Made by a program: the position numbers and the translations under genes. Below, piece by piece: positions 1 through 5,618 of a DNA stretch of 11,822 nucleotides (within the stretch, counting starts at the first letter, position 1; every line of letters begins with the position of its first letter). Source of the stretch: JAWCLZ01 sp037443105 (GTDB taxonomy: Archaea > Halobacteriota > JAWCLZ01). Below the pieces are notes generated by a model that had not been told where the DNA came from, ran no database searches, and was given only the letters and a program-made list of their open reading frames with translations. Where the stretch lies: contig JBBIOZ010000049.1 in NCBI GenBank assembly GCA_037443105.1, positions 1 to 11,822 of the forward strand, written 5' to 3'.

Positions 1-28
1 TCAGACACCAACAGCTCAGACACCAACA
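1..28 (+). repeat. Tandem 15-bp unit coding the QTPT(A/P) stalk
   Basis: A 13-base string is repeated exactly at 1-13 and 16-28, giving a 15-bp tandem period in frame with the surface-protein gene. It encodes the pentapeptides QTPTA and QTPTP. More copies may lie left of the window. Such in-frame Thr/Pro repeats form extended, often O-glycosylated stalks and change in length by slippage. Confidence 0.7.
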
Positions 29-118
29 CCTACTCCAGGTGGAAGTGGCTTTGAATTCATATTATTGGCAGTTGCAATTGCTGCAGTTCTTGCCATAGCA
101 AAAAGGAAAAAAGGTTAA
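2..118 (+). CDS. C-terminal end of a surface protein with PGF-CTERM-like sorting tail (partial)
   Basis: This is the last 38 codons of a gene entering from the left edge, in the frame starting at base 2. It reads a Thr/Pro-rich linker (QTPTAQTPTPTPGG), then SGFEF, a hydrophobic helix of about 15 residues (ILLAVAIAAVLAIA) and a basic end KRKKG before TAA at 116-118. That three-part layout (low-complexity Thr/Pro stalk, transmembrane helix, positive tail) is the PGF-CTERM type of signal that archaeosortase A processes on exported, often glycosylated archaeal surface proteins. The core is SGFEF where PGF is usual, so it is a variant. The stalk is encoded by a 15-bp tandem unit. The function of the main protein is unknown because it lies outside the window. 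The gene converges on the small minus-strand gene that follows. Confidence 0.8.
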   Translation, partial: QTPTAQTPTPTPGGSGFEFILLAVAIAAVLAIAKRKKG

Positions 119-129
119 AATAAATAAAA

Positions 130-339
130 TTACTCCATAATTTGCCTGTAGGCTCTTTGCAATGCTATTTTCAACTCCAGTTCCGATTCAAAATTCTCTT
201 CCTCCACAAAATGAAGCAAGTCTTTGAGCAAAATCAATTTATCATTTTCCCAGAGATAGGAAACTGGTATATTTCCAAGTTTTTTCAAAATCTCGGCCTT
301 GGATGCTGGAAATTTCACATGGATTTTTGGGTTAATCAT
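130..339 (-). CDS. Small DUF2795-like protein, function unknown
   Basis: This is a 69-residue protein starting at ATG 337-339. A purine-rich GGGGAG four bases upstream fits a Shine-Dalgarno site, and a TATA-like stretch at 388-398 is about 50 nt upstream, which allows a short leader. The sequence has the pattern VKFPASKAEILKKLG near the start, a middle YLWENDKLILLKDLL, and an end EENFESELELKIALQRA. That layout resembles DUF2795-type small archaeal and bacterial proteins, which have a predicted helical fold and no settled function. It has no membrane segment, signal peptide or cysteines. The opposite-strand frame over the same bases looks like a shadow: it is rich in Phe, Trp and Cys with no family pattern. 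The family assignment is from memory of the motif layout and is moderate. It converges with the surface-protein gene, with only 11 nt between the stop codons. Confidence 0.6.
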   Translation of the reverse strand: MINPKIHVKFPASKAEILKKLGNIPVSYLWENDKLILLKDLLHFVEEENFESELELKIALQRAYRQIME

Positions 340-387
340 TTTCTCCCCACATAAATCTTAATTTAAATTTAATTCTAGAATTCATAA

Positions 388-398
388 TATATATAAAT
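388..398 (-). promoter_or_regulatory. Probable TATA box for the DUF2795-like gene
   Basis: Read on the minus strand the bases give an AT-only TTTATATATA-type box about 50 nt upstream of the ATG at 339. Initiation about 25 nt downstream would give a leader of roughly 25 nt carrying the GGGGAG ribosome site. The whole gap 355-592 is AT-rich with several similar strings, so the exact box is uncertain. I see no RNA gene or repeat in that gap. Confidence 0.4.
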
Positions 399-592
399 AT
401 TACTTGTATATCAATTGGCAATCTGCAGCACTGCATTGAATGCGCTGATATGAATTATGAGCTATTAAATATTTAATTTAAATATGCCTCTTAAATATGT
501 CTCACTAGCCTTATCCAAATTCCCTTTCTATCTTTCTCTTCAAAGCCAAGTTTCAATTAACCCGTGACCCCTGCTTTTTAAGTAATCCATAG

Positions 593-862
593 CTATGCTG
601 AGAACTGATACTCAGGTAAAATTGCTAGTTCGTGAATAGCACCTGCTATTGTTCCTTCCTCCCTGCTTATCCAATTTGCATCACCATAAACCAATGATTT
701 TTCCCCATCTTGAGCTATGAATAATCCATTTCTATCGCGCTTATACAGCCATTTCAAATAGCGCTTGATTGCTCGCTGCATATCTCTCCAAGCTTTCATA
801 AGCAGCCTTATAAATAGCTTCAACTCCCTCCAGGCACTCCAATCCACTTTAGGTATCTGCAC
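593..862 (-). pseudogene. Possible degraded gene downstream of geranylgeranyl reductase
   Basis: An 89-codon frame opens with GTG at 860-862, has no visible ribosome site and no family match over its full length. Its second half reads KRDRNGLFIAQDGE, KSLVYGDANW and ends LAILPEYQF. The NGL...DGE...YGDANW pattern is faintly like the repeated segments of (alpha/alpha)6-barrel glycoside hydrolases. Over roughly 755-855 another minus-strand frame looks more protein-like than the first half of this one (GVEAIYKAAYESLERYAA), which suggests a frameshifted remnant rather than a short intact gene. It starts 26 nt after the reductase stop, so it could be carried on that transcript. Seen: frames and motifs. 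Inferred: gene decay and the hydrolase resemblance, both weak. It could also be a small lineage-specific protein or no gene at all. Confidence 0.3.
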
Positions 863-888
863 TTCATGGCTACAAAATAGAGTTAGAT

Positions 889-2061
889 TTATAGTAATAG
901 TTTTCTTAATTTAAATAATATTTTTGGATTTCTCGGAATCAATTCCTTCAATAGCACTTGAACGCTGAATTCCTGCGCAGCTAAATCAACCCCACGCAGG
1001 CTTTCAGCAAGCGAGTTTAAATCTTCATCGGTGAGAGTGCTTAATACTTCTTTCACTCTGTAATGCCTCGCAAGTTCCTTCCCAAGCGATGCCCTCCAGC
1101 GATCTTCATATTCCCTTAAAACTTCAATGGAATAGTTTTCTAGCTGCACAGCTCTCGCTGCAACTTCACCTGCAATTTTACCAGCATACATCGCATTTAC
1201 AATGCCACCTCCAGTTATGGGGTCTGCCTGTCTCGCGGCATCACCAGCGATTATAAGTCCATTTGCAATTGCACGCTTTATAGGTCCGCTAACTGGGACG
1301 CCGCCCACGACCATTTCAATGATTTTGCCCCTGGGATATTTCTTTGCAATGAAGCTCTGCAGATAATCTATTGCTCTTAAATCCCCGGATTTGCTACCTA
1401 GAATTCCAACGCCCACGTTTGCCTCTCGCTCTCCCTTGGGAAATATCCATAGGTAGCCGCCTGGTGCAATTTTATTGCCAAGGTAGAAGTCAGCGTATTC
1501 TATATCGATATCTATATCTGCAATCAAAAACTGAGCGCAGCTTTCTATATCCTTCAACTTCACAGCTGTATCCACACCAGCCCACCTTGCAACCTGCGAT
1601 TCAACGCCATCAGCAGCAATTACAATCTTGGATTCAACTTTAAACTCCTTATCCAGCTGCTTCGCTGTTATACCACGCACAAAGCCATTTTCCATTAAAA
1701 CACCTGTAGCTCTGGTTTTAACCAGCACTTGAGCACCTGCTCTAGCAGCAAGTTTAGCTAGCTCGCGGTCAAATATCTTTCTTTCAAGAATGAGTCCAAT
1801 TTCTTCATTTCCATATATCTTCACCGCGGTACCGTTAGGCGCATAAATCCTAGCGCCTTTAAGCCTAGCTGCAATCCACTTTGGATTGAGTTCGATGAAT
1901 TTCATCAGTGATTTCTTGCCTGTTCCCTCTGCACATCTCACTGGGCTGCCGATCTCCTGCCGCTTTTCGATCAACAATACCTCGAGTCCAAGCTCAGCTG
2001 CGGTTTTAGCAGCCATGGAACCAGCTGGACCTGCGCCTACCACTGTGACATCGTACTTCAA
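889..2061 (-). CDS. Geranylgeranyl reductase family FAD enzyme (archaeal lipid saturation)
   Basis: This is an FAD-dependent reductase of about 390 residues from the chosen start. It would reduce the double bonds of geranylgeranyl chains in archaeal ether lipids, such as digeranylgeranylglycerophospholipid, at the membrane. Visible motifs are the dinucleotide-binding GxGPAGS (residues 9-15) with acidic E32 ending strand 2, PVRCAEG at 40-46 with Cys43, the family signature YLWIFP followed by eight residues and GVG (203-219), and the second FAD motif GDAARQADP from 273. The start is taken as TTG 2059-2061. It has GAGGT six bases upstream and overlaps the ferredoxin stop as TTGA. A GTG at 2091 in the same frame lies deep inside the ferredoxin and would add ten residues ahead of the FAD strand. 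It is the third gene of the regulator-ferredoxin-reductase operon. Known: in Methanosarcina acetivorans this reductase needs a ferredoxin for full lipid saturation. Confidence 0.93.
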   Translation of the reverse strand: MKYDVTVVGAGPAGSMAAKTAAELGLEVLLIEKRQEIGSPVRCAEGTGKKSLMKFIELNPKWIAARLKGARIYAPNGTAVKIYGNEEIGLILERKIFDRELAKLAARAGAQVLVKTRATGVLMENGFVRGITAKQLDKEFKVESKIVIAADGVESQVARWAGVDTAVKLKDIESCAQFLIADIDIDIEYADFYLGNKIAPGGYLWIFPKGEREANVGVGILGSKSGDLRAIDYLQSFIAKKYPRGKIIEMVVGGVPVSGPIKRAIANGLIIAGDAARQADPITGGGIVNAMYAGKIAGEVAARAVQLENYSIEVLREYEDRWRASLGKELARHYRVKEVLSTLTDEDLNSLAESLRGVDLAAQEFSVQVLLKELIPRNPKILFKLRKLLL

Positions 2062-2228
2062 GTTCTTACCTCTAATGCACCTACCGGGCACATTTTAATG
2101 CAAATTTTACATTCATCACAATTCCTTCCTATCGATATGACCATCTCGAGAAGTTCAATTGCATTATTTGGGCAGACAGCCACGCAGGCACCGCAGTATC
2201 CACATTTCTCTCTATTAACTGAGATCAT
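2058..2228 (-). CDS. 2[4Fe-4S] ferredoxin, likely electron donor to geranylgeranyl reductase
   Basis: This 56-residue dicluster ferredoxin starts at ATG 2226-2228 with GAGG eight bases upstream and ends with TGA 2058-2060. Cluster 1 ligands are Cys9, Cys12, Cys15 with Cys47; cluster 2 ligands are Cys37, Cys40, Cys43 with Cys19. Both CxxCxxCxxxCP motifs are complete. There is no signal peptide and no extra domain. It sits 3 nt after the regulator gene, and its stop codon overlaps the TTG start of the reductase, so the two are probably translationally coupled and made in fixed ratio. The role as low-potential electron donor to the reductase follows from that position and from the known ferredoxin requirement of the Methanosarcina enzyme. 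It is short enough to be missed by length-filtered gene finders. Identity as a ferredoxin is certain; the specific partner is inferred. Confidence 0.95.
   Translation of the reverse strand: MISVNREKCGYCGACVAVCPNNAIELLEMVISIGRNCDECKICIKMCPVGALEVRT
2059..2074 (-). promoter_or_regulatory. Ribosome site and TTG start overlap for the reductase
   Basis: The minus strand reads AGAGGTAAGAACTTGA. GAGGT, complementary to the archaeal 16S tail, is six bases before TTG, and the same TTGA carries the stop of the ferredoxin. This decides the reductase start and implies termination-reinitiation coupling. Confidence 0.75.
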
Positions 2229-2231
2229 AAT

Positions 2232-2723
2232 TTAAGCCTCGAGCGGTACACTGAGGAGTTTTTCAATATATCTCTTTAGACCTTGAAGTTCTTTTCGATA
2301 GCGCTTTATTGCCTCTAAATGCTCCTGCGCTTCCGGGTCATTTTTATTCAAAATTCCTTCACTGTGATTTAATCTTTCCAATGCAGGTGCTATAGATTGA
2401 TCGTGGATTGCTTGGATAAATTGCTTGAAGGCTGCATCTAGGTCCAGCTTGCAGGAATAGAAATTCTTTCTAGAATTCTGTTTCTTCGATTTTTGAATAA
2501 AACCCAAGCGATCTAAATCATCGAGAGCAGCACTTATAGCTGGCACTGAGTAACCTGTGTATGAGCTAATTTCATCTTGGGTTAAAGCACGTGGGGATAG
2601 AATTAATGCTCCAAATACTCTGCCATGCGCATTTCCCATGCCCCGTGCTTTGAAGAGCACTTCAAATGTGCTGAGAATGCTGTCTCTATCTCTCAAAATT
2701 TCCTCCGATAAATCGCCATTCAT
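2232..2723 (-). CDS. GbsR/MarR-family transcriptional regulator
   Basis: This is a 163-residue DNA-binding protein. Residues about 31-80 form a winged helix-turn-helix: NAHGRVFGALILSP, then LTQDEISSYTGYS, the recognition helix PAISAALDDLDRLGFI and a basic wing KSKKQNSRKNFY. The GNAHGR...GALILSP opening is typical of the GbsR (COG1510) branch of MarR regulators. A helical, probably coiled-coil dimer arm follows at about 125-158, rich in Glu, Lys and Arg. It is the first gene of the operon: its TAA is 3 nt before the ferredoxin ATG. The likely role is control of the lipid-reductase operon, perhaps including its own promoter, but the effector and targets are inferred. A TATA box at 2750-2757 places the transcript start close to the ATG, so the mRNA is probably leaderless or nearly so. 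Confidence 0.85.
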   Translation of the reverse strand: MNGDLSEEILRDRDSILSTFEVLFKARGMGNAHGRVFGALILSPRALTQDEISSYTGYSVPAISAALDDLDRLGFIQKSKKQNSRKNFYSCKLDLDAAFKQFIQAIHDQSIAPALERLNHSEGILNKNDPEAQEHLEAIKRYRKELQGLKRYIEKLLSVPLEA

Positions 2724-2749
2724 GCAATGAGAAGAGTATAATCTAAACC

Positions 2750-2757
2750 TATAAATA
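2750..2757 (-). promoter_or_regulatory. TATA box of the regulator-ferredoxin-reductase operon
   Basis: The minus strand reads GTATTTATAGG here, a good archaeal TATA box centred about 31 nt upstream of the ATG at 2723. This predicts a leaderless or very short-leader mRNA. Confidence 0.6.
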
Positions 2758-2796
2758 CTTTCTTGGATTTTCTGAAAAATGTAAAAAATAAATAAT

Positions 2797-2833
2797 TCAT
2801 AATGATAATAATCATAATGATAAAATAATGATA
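2797..2833. promoter_or_regulatory. Fur-box-like palindrome and repeat cluster between divergent genes
   Basis: The 12-mer TCATAATGATAA occurs at 2797-2808 and again at 2812-2823. The 9-mer ATAATGATA occurs a third time at 2825-2833. Each TCAT-A-ATGA is an inverted repeat, and ATGAT-AATA-ATCAT at 2802-2815 is another. The pattern is close to the bacterial Fur box, built from GATAAT units. It lies just upstream of the methyltransferase start at 2850, where its promoter must be, and 40-80 nt upstream of the regulator TATA box. It could be an operator for the adjacent GbsR-type regulator or for a metal regulator. AT-richness makes chance repeats more likely, so binding is not established. Confidence 0.5.
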
Positions 2834-2849
2834 AAATCTAGTTAAAAAT

Positions 2850-3449
2850 ATGAGGTACATCTTGAGTGGTTTGATAATCAGCGAGCGCAGCAGCGATAAA
2901 AATGTACTTGTTATCAAACGTGGAAAAGCCTTCGCTCCCACTCATCCAACAACTGAGCTTTGCTTGAGATTGATGGAGCGAAGCTTTGCACTTAATCAAA
3001 TAAACTCCATCTTAGATGCTGGCTGCGGCACTGGAATACTAGCACTTGCGGGTTTGAAACTCGGGGCAGAGCAAGCAGTTGCATTTGATATTTCAAGAGA
3101 GGCTGTATACATAACCTTGGAAAATGCTCGCAGAAATAATCTTTCTCAGAGAATAGATGTAATACTAGGCTCCATTGATAGCTTAAAACTTAAATCTAAA
3201 TTTGATTTGATCGTTGCAAATCTCCATTTCCACATACTTCTCAGCATGGCTGGAAAATTCAAAGAACTTCTACTTGCGAATGGGATTCTCATTCTATCTG
3301 GCTTTTATGATATTGAATTCTACCACTTGGATAATGCCATGCTCAGCCTCGGCTTTCGAAGGGGAGATGTGCTGTTTAAGGACCAAGTAATAGCAGATCT
3401 TCCTCCGTCGATGAGCTTCACATTTGGAGCAGCACAGTATTTTAAATAA
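2850..3449 (+). CDS. SAM-dependent methyltransferase, PrmA (L11 methyltransferase)-like
   Basis: This is a 199-residue class I methyltransferase. The SAM-binding motif I is ILDAGCGTGILAL (residues 54-66), with acidic Asp80 ending strand 2. The catalytic-loop motif IV is VANLH at 122-126, in the place where PrmA has ANI. Before motif I is KAFAPTHPTTELCL, matching the AFGTGxHxTT segment that marks the PrmA/L11 methyltransferase group, and LILSGFYD matches its SGI segment. It lacks the N-terminal ribosome-binding domain of bacterial PrmA, so the substrate may not be L11; a protein or small molecule is possible. The ATG at 2850 is preceded only by AT-rich promoter sequence with no ribosome site, consistent with a leaderless mRNA. 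It is divergent from the regulator operon and converges with the kinase gene, with 17 nt between stops. Confidence 0.82.
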   Translation: MRYILSGLIISERSSDKNVLVIKRGKAFAPTHPTTELCLRLMERSFALNQINSILDAGCGTGILALAGLKLGAEQAVAFDISREAVYITLENARRNNLSQRIDVILGSIDSLKLKSKFDLIVANLHFHILLSMAGKFKELLLANGILILSGFYDIEFYHLDNAMLSLGFRRGDVLFKDQVIADLPPSMSFTFGAAQYFK

Positions 3450-3466
3450 TATATAAAAATAAAAAA
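3450..3466 (-). terminator. T-rich tract ending the kinase transcript
   Basis: Immediately after the kinase stop (TAG at 3467-3469) the minus strand has runs of six and five T (3461-3466 and 3455-3459). Oligo-T tracts terminate archaeal RNA polymerase. Confidence 0.5.
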
Positions 3467-5509
3467 CTAATCTCCCGAGGTTAGATATAAATATTTCAAA
3501 CTCTCCTCTCTACCGTGCTTGGCTTTCTTAGAATAGGGATTGATCTTTAATGCTTTTTCATAGCTCTTCACCGCCTCTTCGAATCGACCTAAATTGAATC
3601 GAGTTAGTGCTAAGTTGTTCCAAGCCTCTTCATCCACCGGATTTTTTTCAATTGCTTTTTCAAAACACCTCGATGCCTCTTCATATCTCGCGAGATTGCC
3701 CAGTGAAACCCCCTTGTAATTCCAAATTTGATGGTTCTCTGGATCTATCTCAAGTGCGCGGTCAAAGCAAGAAATTGCCTCCTCAAATCTACCCAAGCTA
3801 TGCAGCACCAAACCTTTATTATTCCAAGCAGGGGCATACTTTGGATTCAGCTCAATTGCTTTATCAAAGTAAGGAAGCGATTCCTCCAGCTTGCCTAAGT
3901 TGCTAATCGCAGCACCTTTATTGCACCAAGCTTCGAAGTTATTCGCATCTATCTCCAAAATCGCATCGAAGCATCTTACTGCCTCGCTATGCAAACCAAG
4001 CTTGCTATATGCACTGCCCAAATTATTCCAAGCCTTCAAGTCTCGATCGTCGATTTCAAGGGCTTTTTTGAAATATGTTATCGCCTCCTCAGTTCTATTT
4101 AGAGCAAGCAATACTGCTCCTATATTGTTCCAGACCAAGGAATTTCGAGGATTGATTTCCAGAGACCTGCGGTAGCATCGTAGAGCTTCATCATATTTCT
4201 TCAAATTGAAAAGCACCACGCCTTTATTATTCCAAGCAGGGGCATCCTTTGGATCTATCTCAAGTGCGCGGTCAAAGCAAGAAATTGCCTCCTCAAATCT
4301 ACCCAAGCTCTTGAGCGTTAGACCTCGATTATTCCAAGCTGAAGGATATCTTGGATTCAACACCAGAGCTCTATCAAAGCATTTTATTGCTTCATCAAAT
4401 CTTCCAGCTTTATATAAAGCGAGAGCCTTATTATTCCAAATCAAAGCATCACCTGGCTCAAGTTCAATTGCTTTATCGAAACAAGGTATTGCCTCTTCAT
4501 ACTTCCCAATGCTGTAAAGCGAGATACCTTTATGATTCCAGTCTGCGGCAGTAAGGCTCTCGATTTCAGCTTGAATTTCATAGCGTTTGCTTGTTACCTT
4601 TTCATATATATTGATGAGTTCAGCTTTCAATTCGCTGAAATTCTGAAATCTCCGCGCTGGGTCTTGATCCAAGCATTTCATAACCAGTGAATTCAATTCA
4701 TCTGGAACAGCAGGATTCCTCTTCTTCGGCTCAATCGGCACTTCAACAGCTGCAAGGTATTCTAAATATTTTCCCTCACCTTCTTCAAATGGCAGGATTT
4801 GAGTGAGCATCTCATAGAGCATTACTCCGAATGAAAAAATATCAGATCTAACATCCACTCTTCTTGGATCTTTATACTGCTCAGGCGAAATATATGGCCT
4901 TGTACCCCAAACTTGGCCGAGCTTAGTTTTCCAAGGTTCCTCCCTCATATCCAGCTTCTCTCTTGCAAGCTCGTCTTCAAGAATCTTTACAAGTCCAAAA
5001 TCCGTTATCTTTGCCACTTTATCTTTAGTTACCAAGACATTCTGAGGCTTGAGATCGCGATGCACTATTCCCATTTTTTCACAAGCATATTCCATTCCAT
5101 TGCAAATTTGAATAGCAAAATCAATAGCTTGTGGAATATCAAGTAATTTTTCATCTATCCAGGCTCTGAGCGATTTACCATCGATGTATTCTAAAAAAAT
5201 ATAGGGCTTGCCCTCTATTCGCTGAACAAACTCAGCCCTCACTATATTCTTATGCTTATCAAGCTTGATCCAAGTTTCAGCTTCCCTTAAAAATTTTTTA
5301 ACTACCTCCTCGCTCCAGAGAAATTCATCTTTAAATGTTTTGATGGCAAACCACTTTCTCCAGTGGTGATCAAAAGCTATATAAACTACTCCAAGGCCGC
5401 CTTCTTTTATATCTTTAATTTCATAGCGATCGAGCATCCTATCCCCTATCTTCCACTTACTTTTCTCAAACCCCCAAGCTGGCTTTTTAAAGCGGTCTAG
5501 AATTCGCAT
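3467..5509 (-). CDS. Ser/Thr protein kinase with ten C-terminal TPR repeats
   Basis: This is a 680-residue Hanks-type protein kinase fused to a TPR array, with no transmembrane helix, so probably cytoplasmic. All catalytic elements are present: glycine-rich loop EGGLGVVY (36-43), ATP-anchoring Lys57 in AIKTF, helix C Glu76, HRDLKPQN (150-157) with catalytic Asp152, DFG at 170-172, GT...SPE at 202-210, Asp223 in subdomain IX and the late Arg near 287. It should therefore be active. Residues 321-660 are ten perfect 34-residue TPR units in the W-N-N-K-G...Y-x-E-A-I-x-C-F-D-K-A-I-E-x-N-P style, a superhelical surface that binds partner proteins, followed by a short tail. A TATA-like box at 5533-5541 sits about 28 nt before the ATG, so the mRNA is probably leaderless. 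The divergent neighbour at 5619 may share regulation. The substrate is unknown. Parts of the TPR DNA are near-identical copies. Confidence 0.95.
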   Translation of the reverse strand: MRILDRFKKPAWGFEKSKWKIGDRMLDRYEIKDIKEGGLGVVYIAFDHHWRKWFAIKTFKDEFLWSEEVVKKFLREAETWIKLDKHKNIVRAEFVQRIEGKPYIFLEYIDGKSLRAWIDEKLLDIPQAIDFAIQICNGMEYACEKMGIVHRDLKPQNVLVTKDKVAKITDFGLVKILEDELAREKLDMREEPWKTKLGQVWGTRPYISPEQYKDPRRVDVRSDIFSFGVMLYEMLTQILPFEEGEGKYLEYLAAVEVPIEPKKRNPAVPDELNSLVMKCLDQDPARRFQNFSELKAELINIYEKVTSKRYEIQAEIESLTAADWNHKGISLYSIGKYEEAIPCFDKAIELEPGDALIWNNKALALYKAGRFDEAIKCFDRALVLNPRYPSAWNNRGLTLKSLGRFEEAISCFDRALEIDPKDAPAWNNKGVVLFNLKKYDEALRCYRRSLEINPRNSLVWNNIGAVLLALNRTEEAITYFKKALEIDDRDLKAWNNLGSAYSKLGLHSEAVRCFDAILEIDANNFEAWCNKGAAISNLGKLEESLPYFDKAIELNPKYAPAWNNKGLVLHSLGRFEEAISCFDRALEIDPENHQIWNYKGVSLGNLARYEEASRCFEKAIEKNPVDEEAWNNLALTRFNLGRFEEAVKSYEKALKINPYSKKAKHGREESLKYLYLTSGD
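3740..3799. repeat. 60-bp exact repeat within TPR array, copy 1 (TPR unit 8)
   Basis: These 60 bases are identical to 4250-4309, exactly 510 bp (five 102-bp TPR units) away. They encode the same 20 residues (571-590 and 401-420), with no synonymous difference, unlike the other units. Confidence 0.9.
3813..3837. repeat. 25-bp exact repeat within TPR array (pairs with 4221-4245)
   Basis: This tract is identical to 4221-4245, offset 408 bp (four TPR units), and links units 8 and 4. It encodes the APAWNNKG stretch. The offset differs from that of the 60-bp pair, so the two identities come from separate events. Confidence 0.8.
4250..4309. repeat. 60-bp exact repeat within TPR array, copy 2 (TPR unit 3)
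   Basis: This is the partner of 3740-3799. Identity stops at single mismatches on both sides (3739/4249 and 3800/4310), which bounds the copied tract. Confidence 0.9.
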
Positions 5510-5532
5510 AAGTAAGATATTTAGATTTAGGC

Positions 5533-5541
5533 ATATTTAAA
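5533..5541 (-). promoter_or_regulatory. TATA box of the kinase gene
   Basis: The minus strand reads TTTAAATAT about 28 nt upstream of the kinase ATG at 5509, the spacing expected for a leaderless archaeal mRNA. The shared gap 5510-5618 also has to hold the promoter of the divergent gene; TATTTAAG near 5546-5553 on the plus strand is a candidate. Confidence 0.5.
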
Positions 5542-5618
5542 CCGTATTTAAGCTTTGTGAAGGACAAAAGTATTCTTAATTAAAAGCAGAATGTTGATAA
5601 CTGACGGGGAAAAAATAG

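Noticed and set aside
142..354. Plus-strand 70-codon frame opposite the DUF2795-like gene
   Set aside because: Its product is rich in Phe, Trp and Cys with no family pattern or ribosome site, while the minus strand has a ribosome site, a TATA box and a protein-like sequence.
355..592. Possible RNA gene or origin element in the AT-rich gap
   Set aside because: I see only TATA-like and T-rich strings. No extended stem, repeated origin-type box or tRNA feature could be supported.
2720..2941. Minus-strand 73-codon frame rich in Ile and Phe
   Set aside because: It runs through the divergent promoter repeats and the opposite strand of the methyltransferase start. The hydrophobicity comes from AT-rich DNA.
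3607..4554. Several plus-strand frames of 67-103 codons with repeated Ser/Leu/Gln motifs
   Set aside because: They are antisense shadows of the TPR repeats, which is why they repeat every 102 bp. None has its own start signals.
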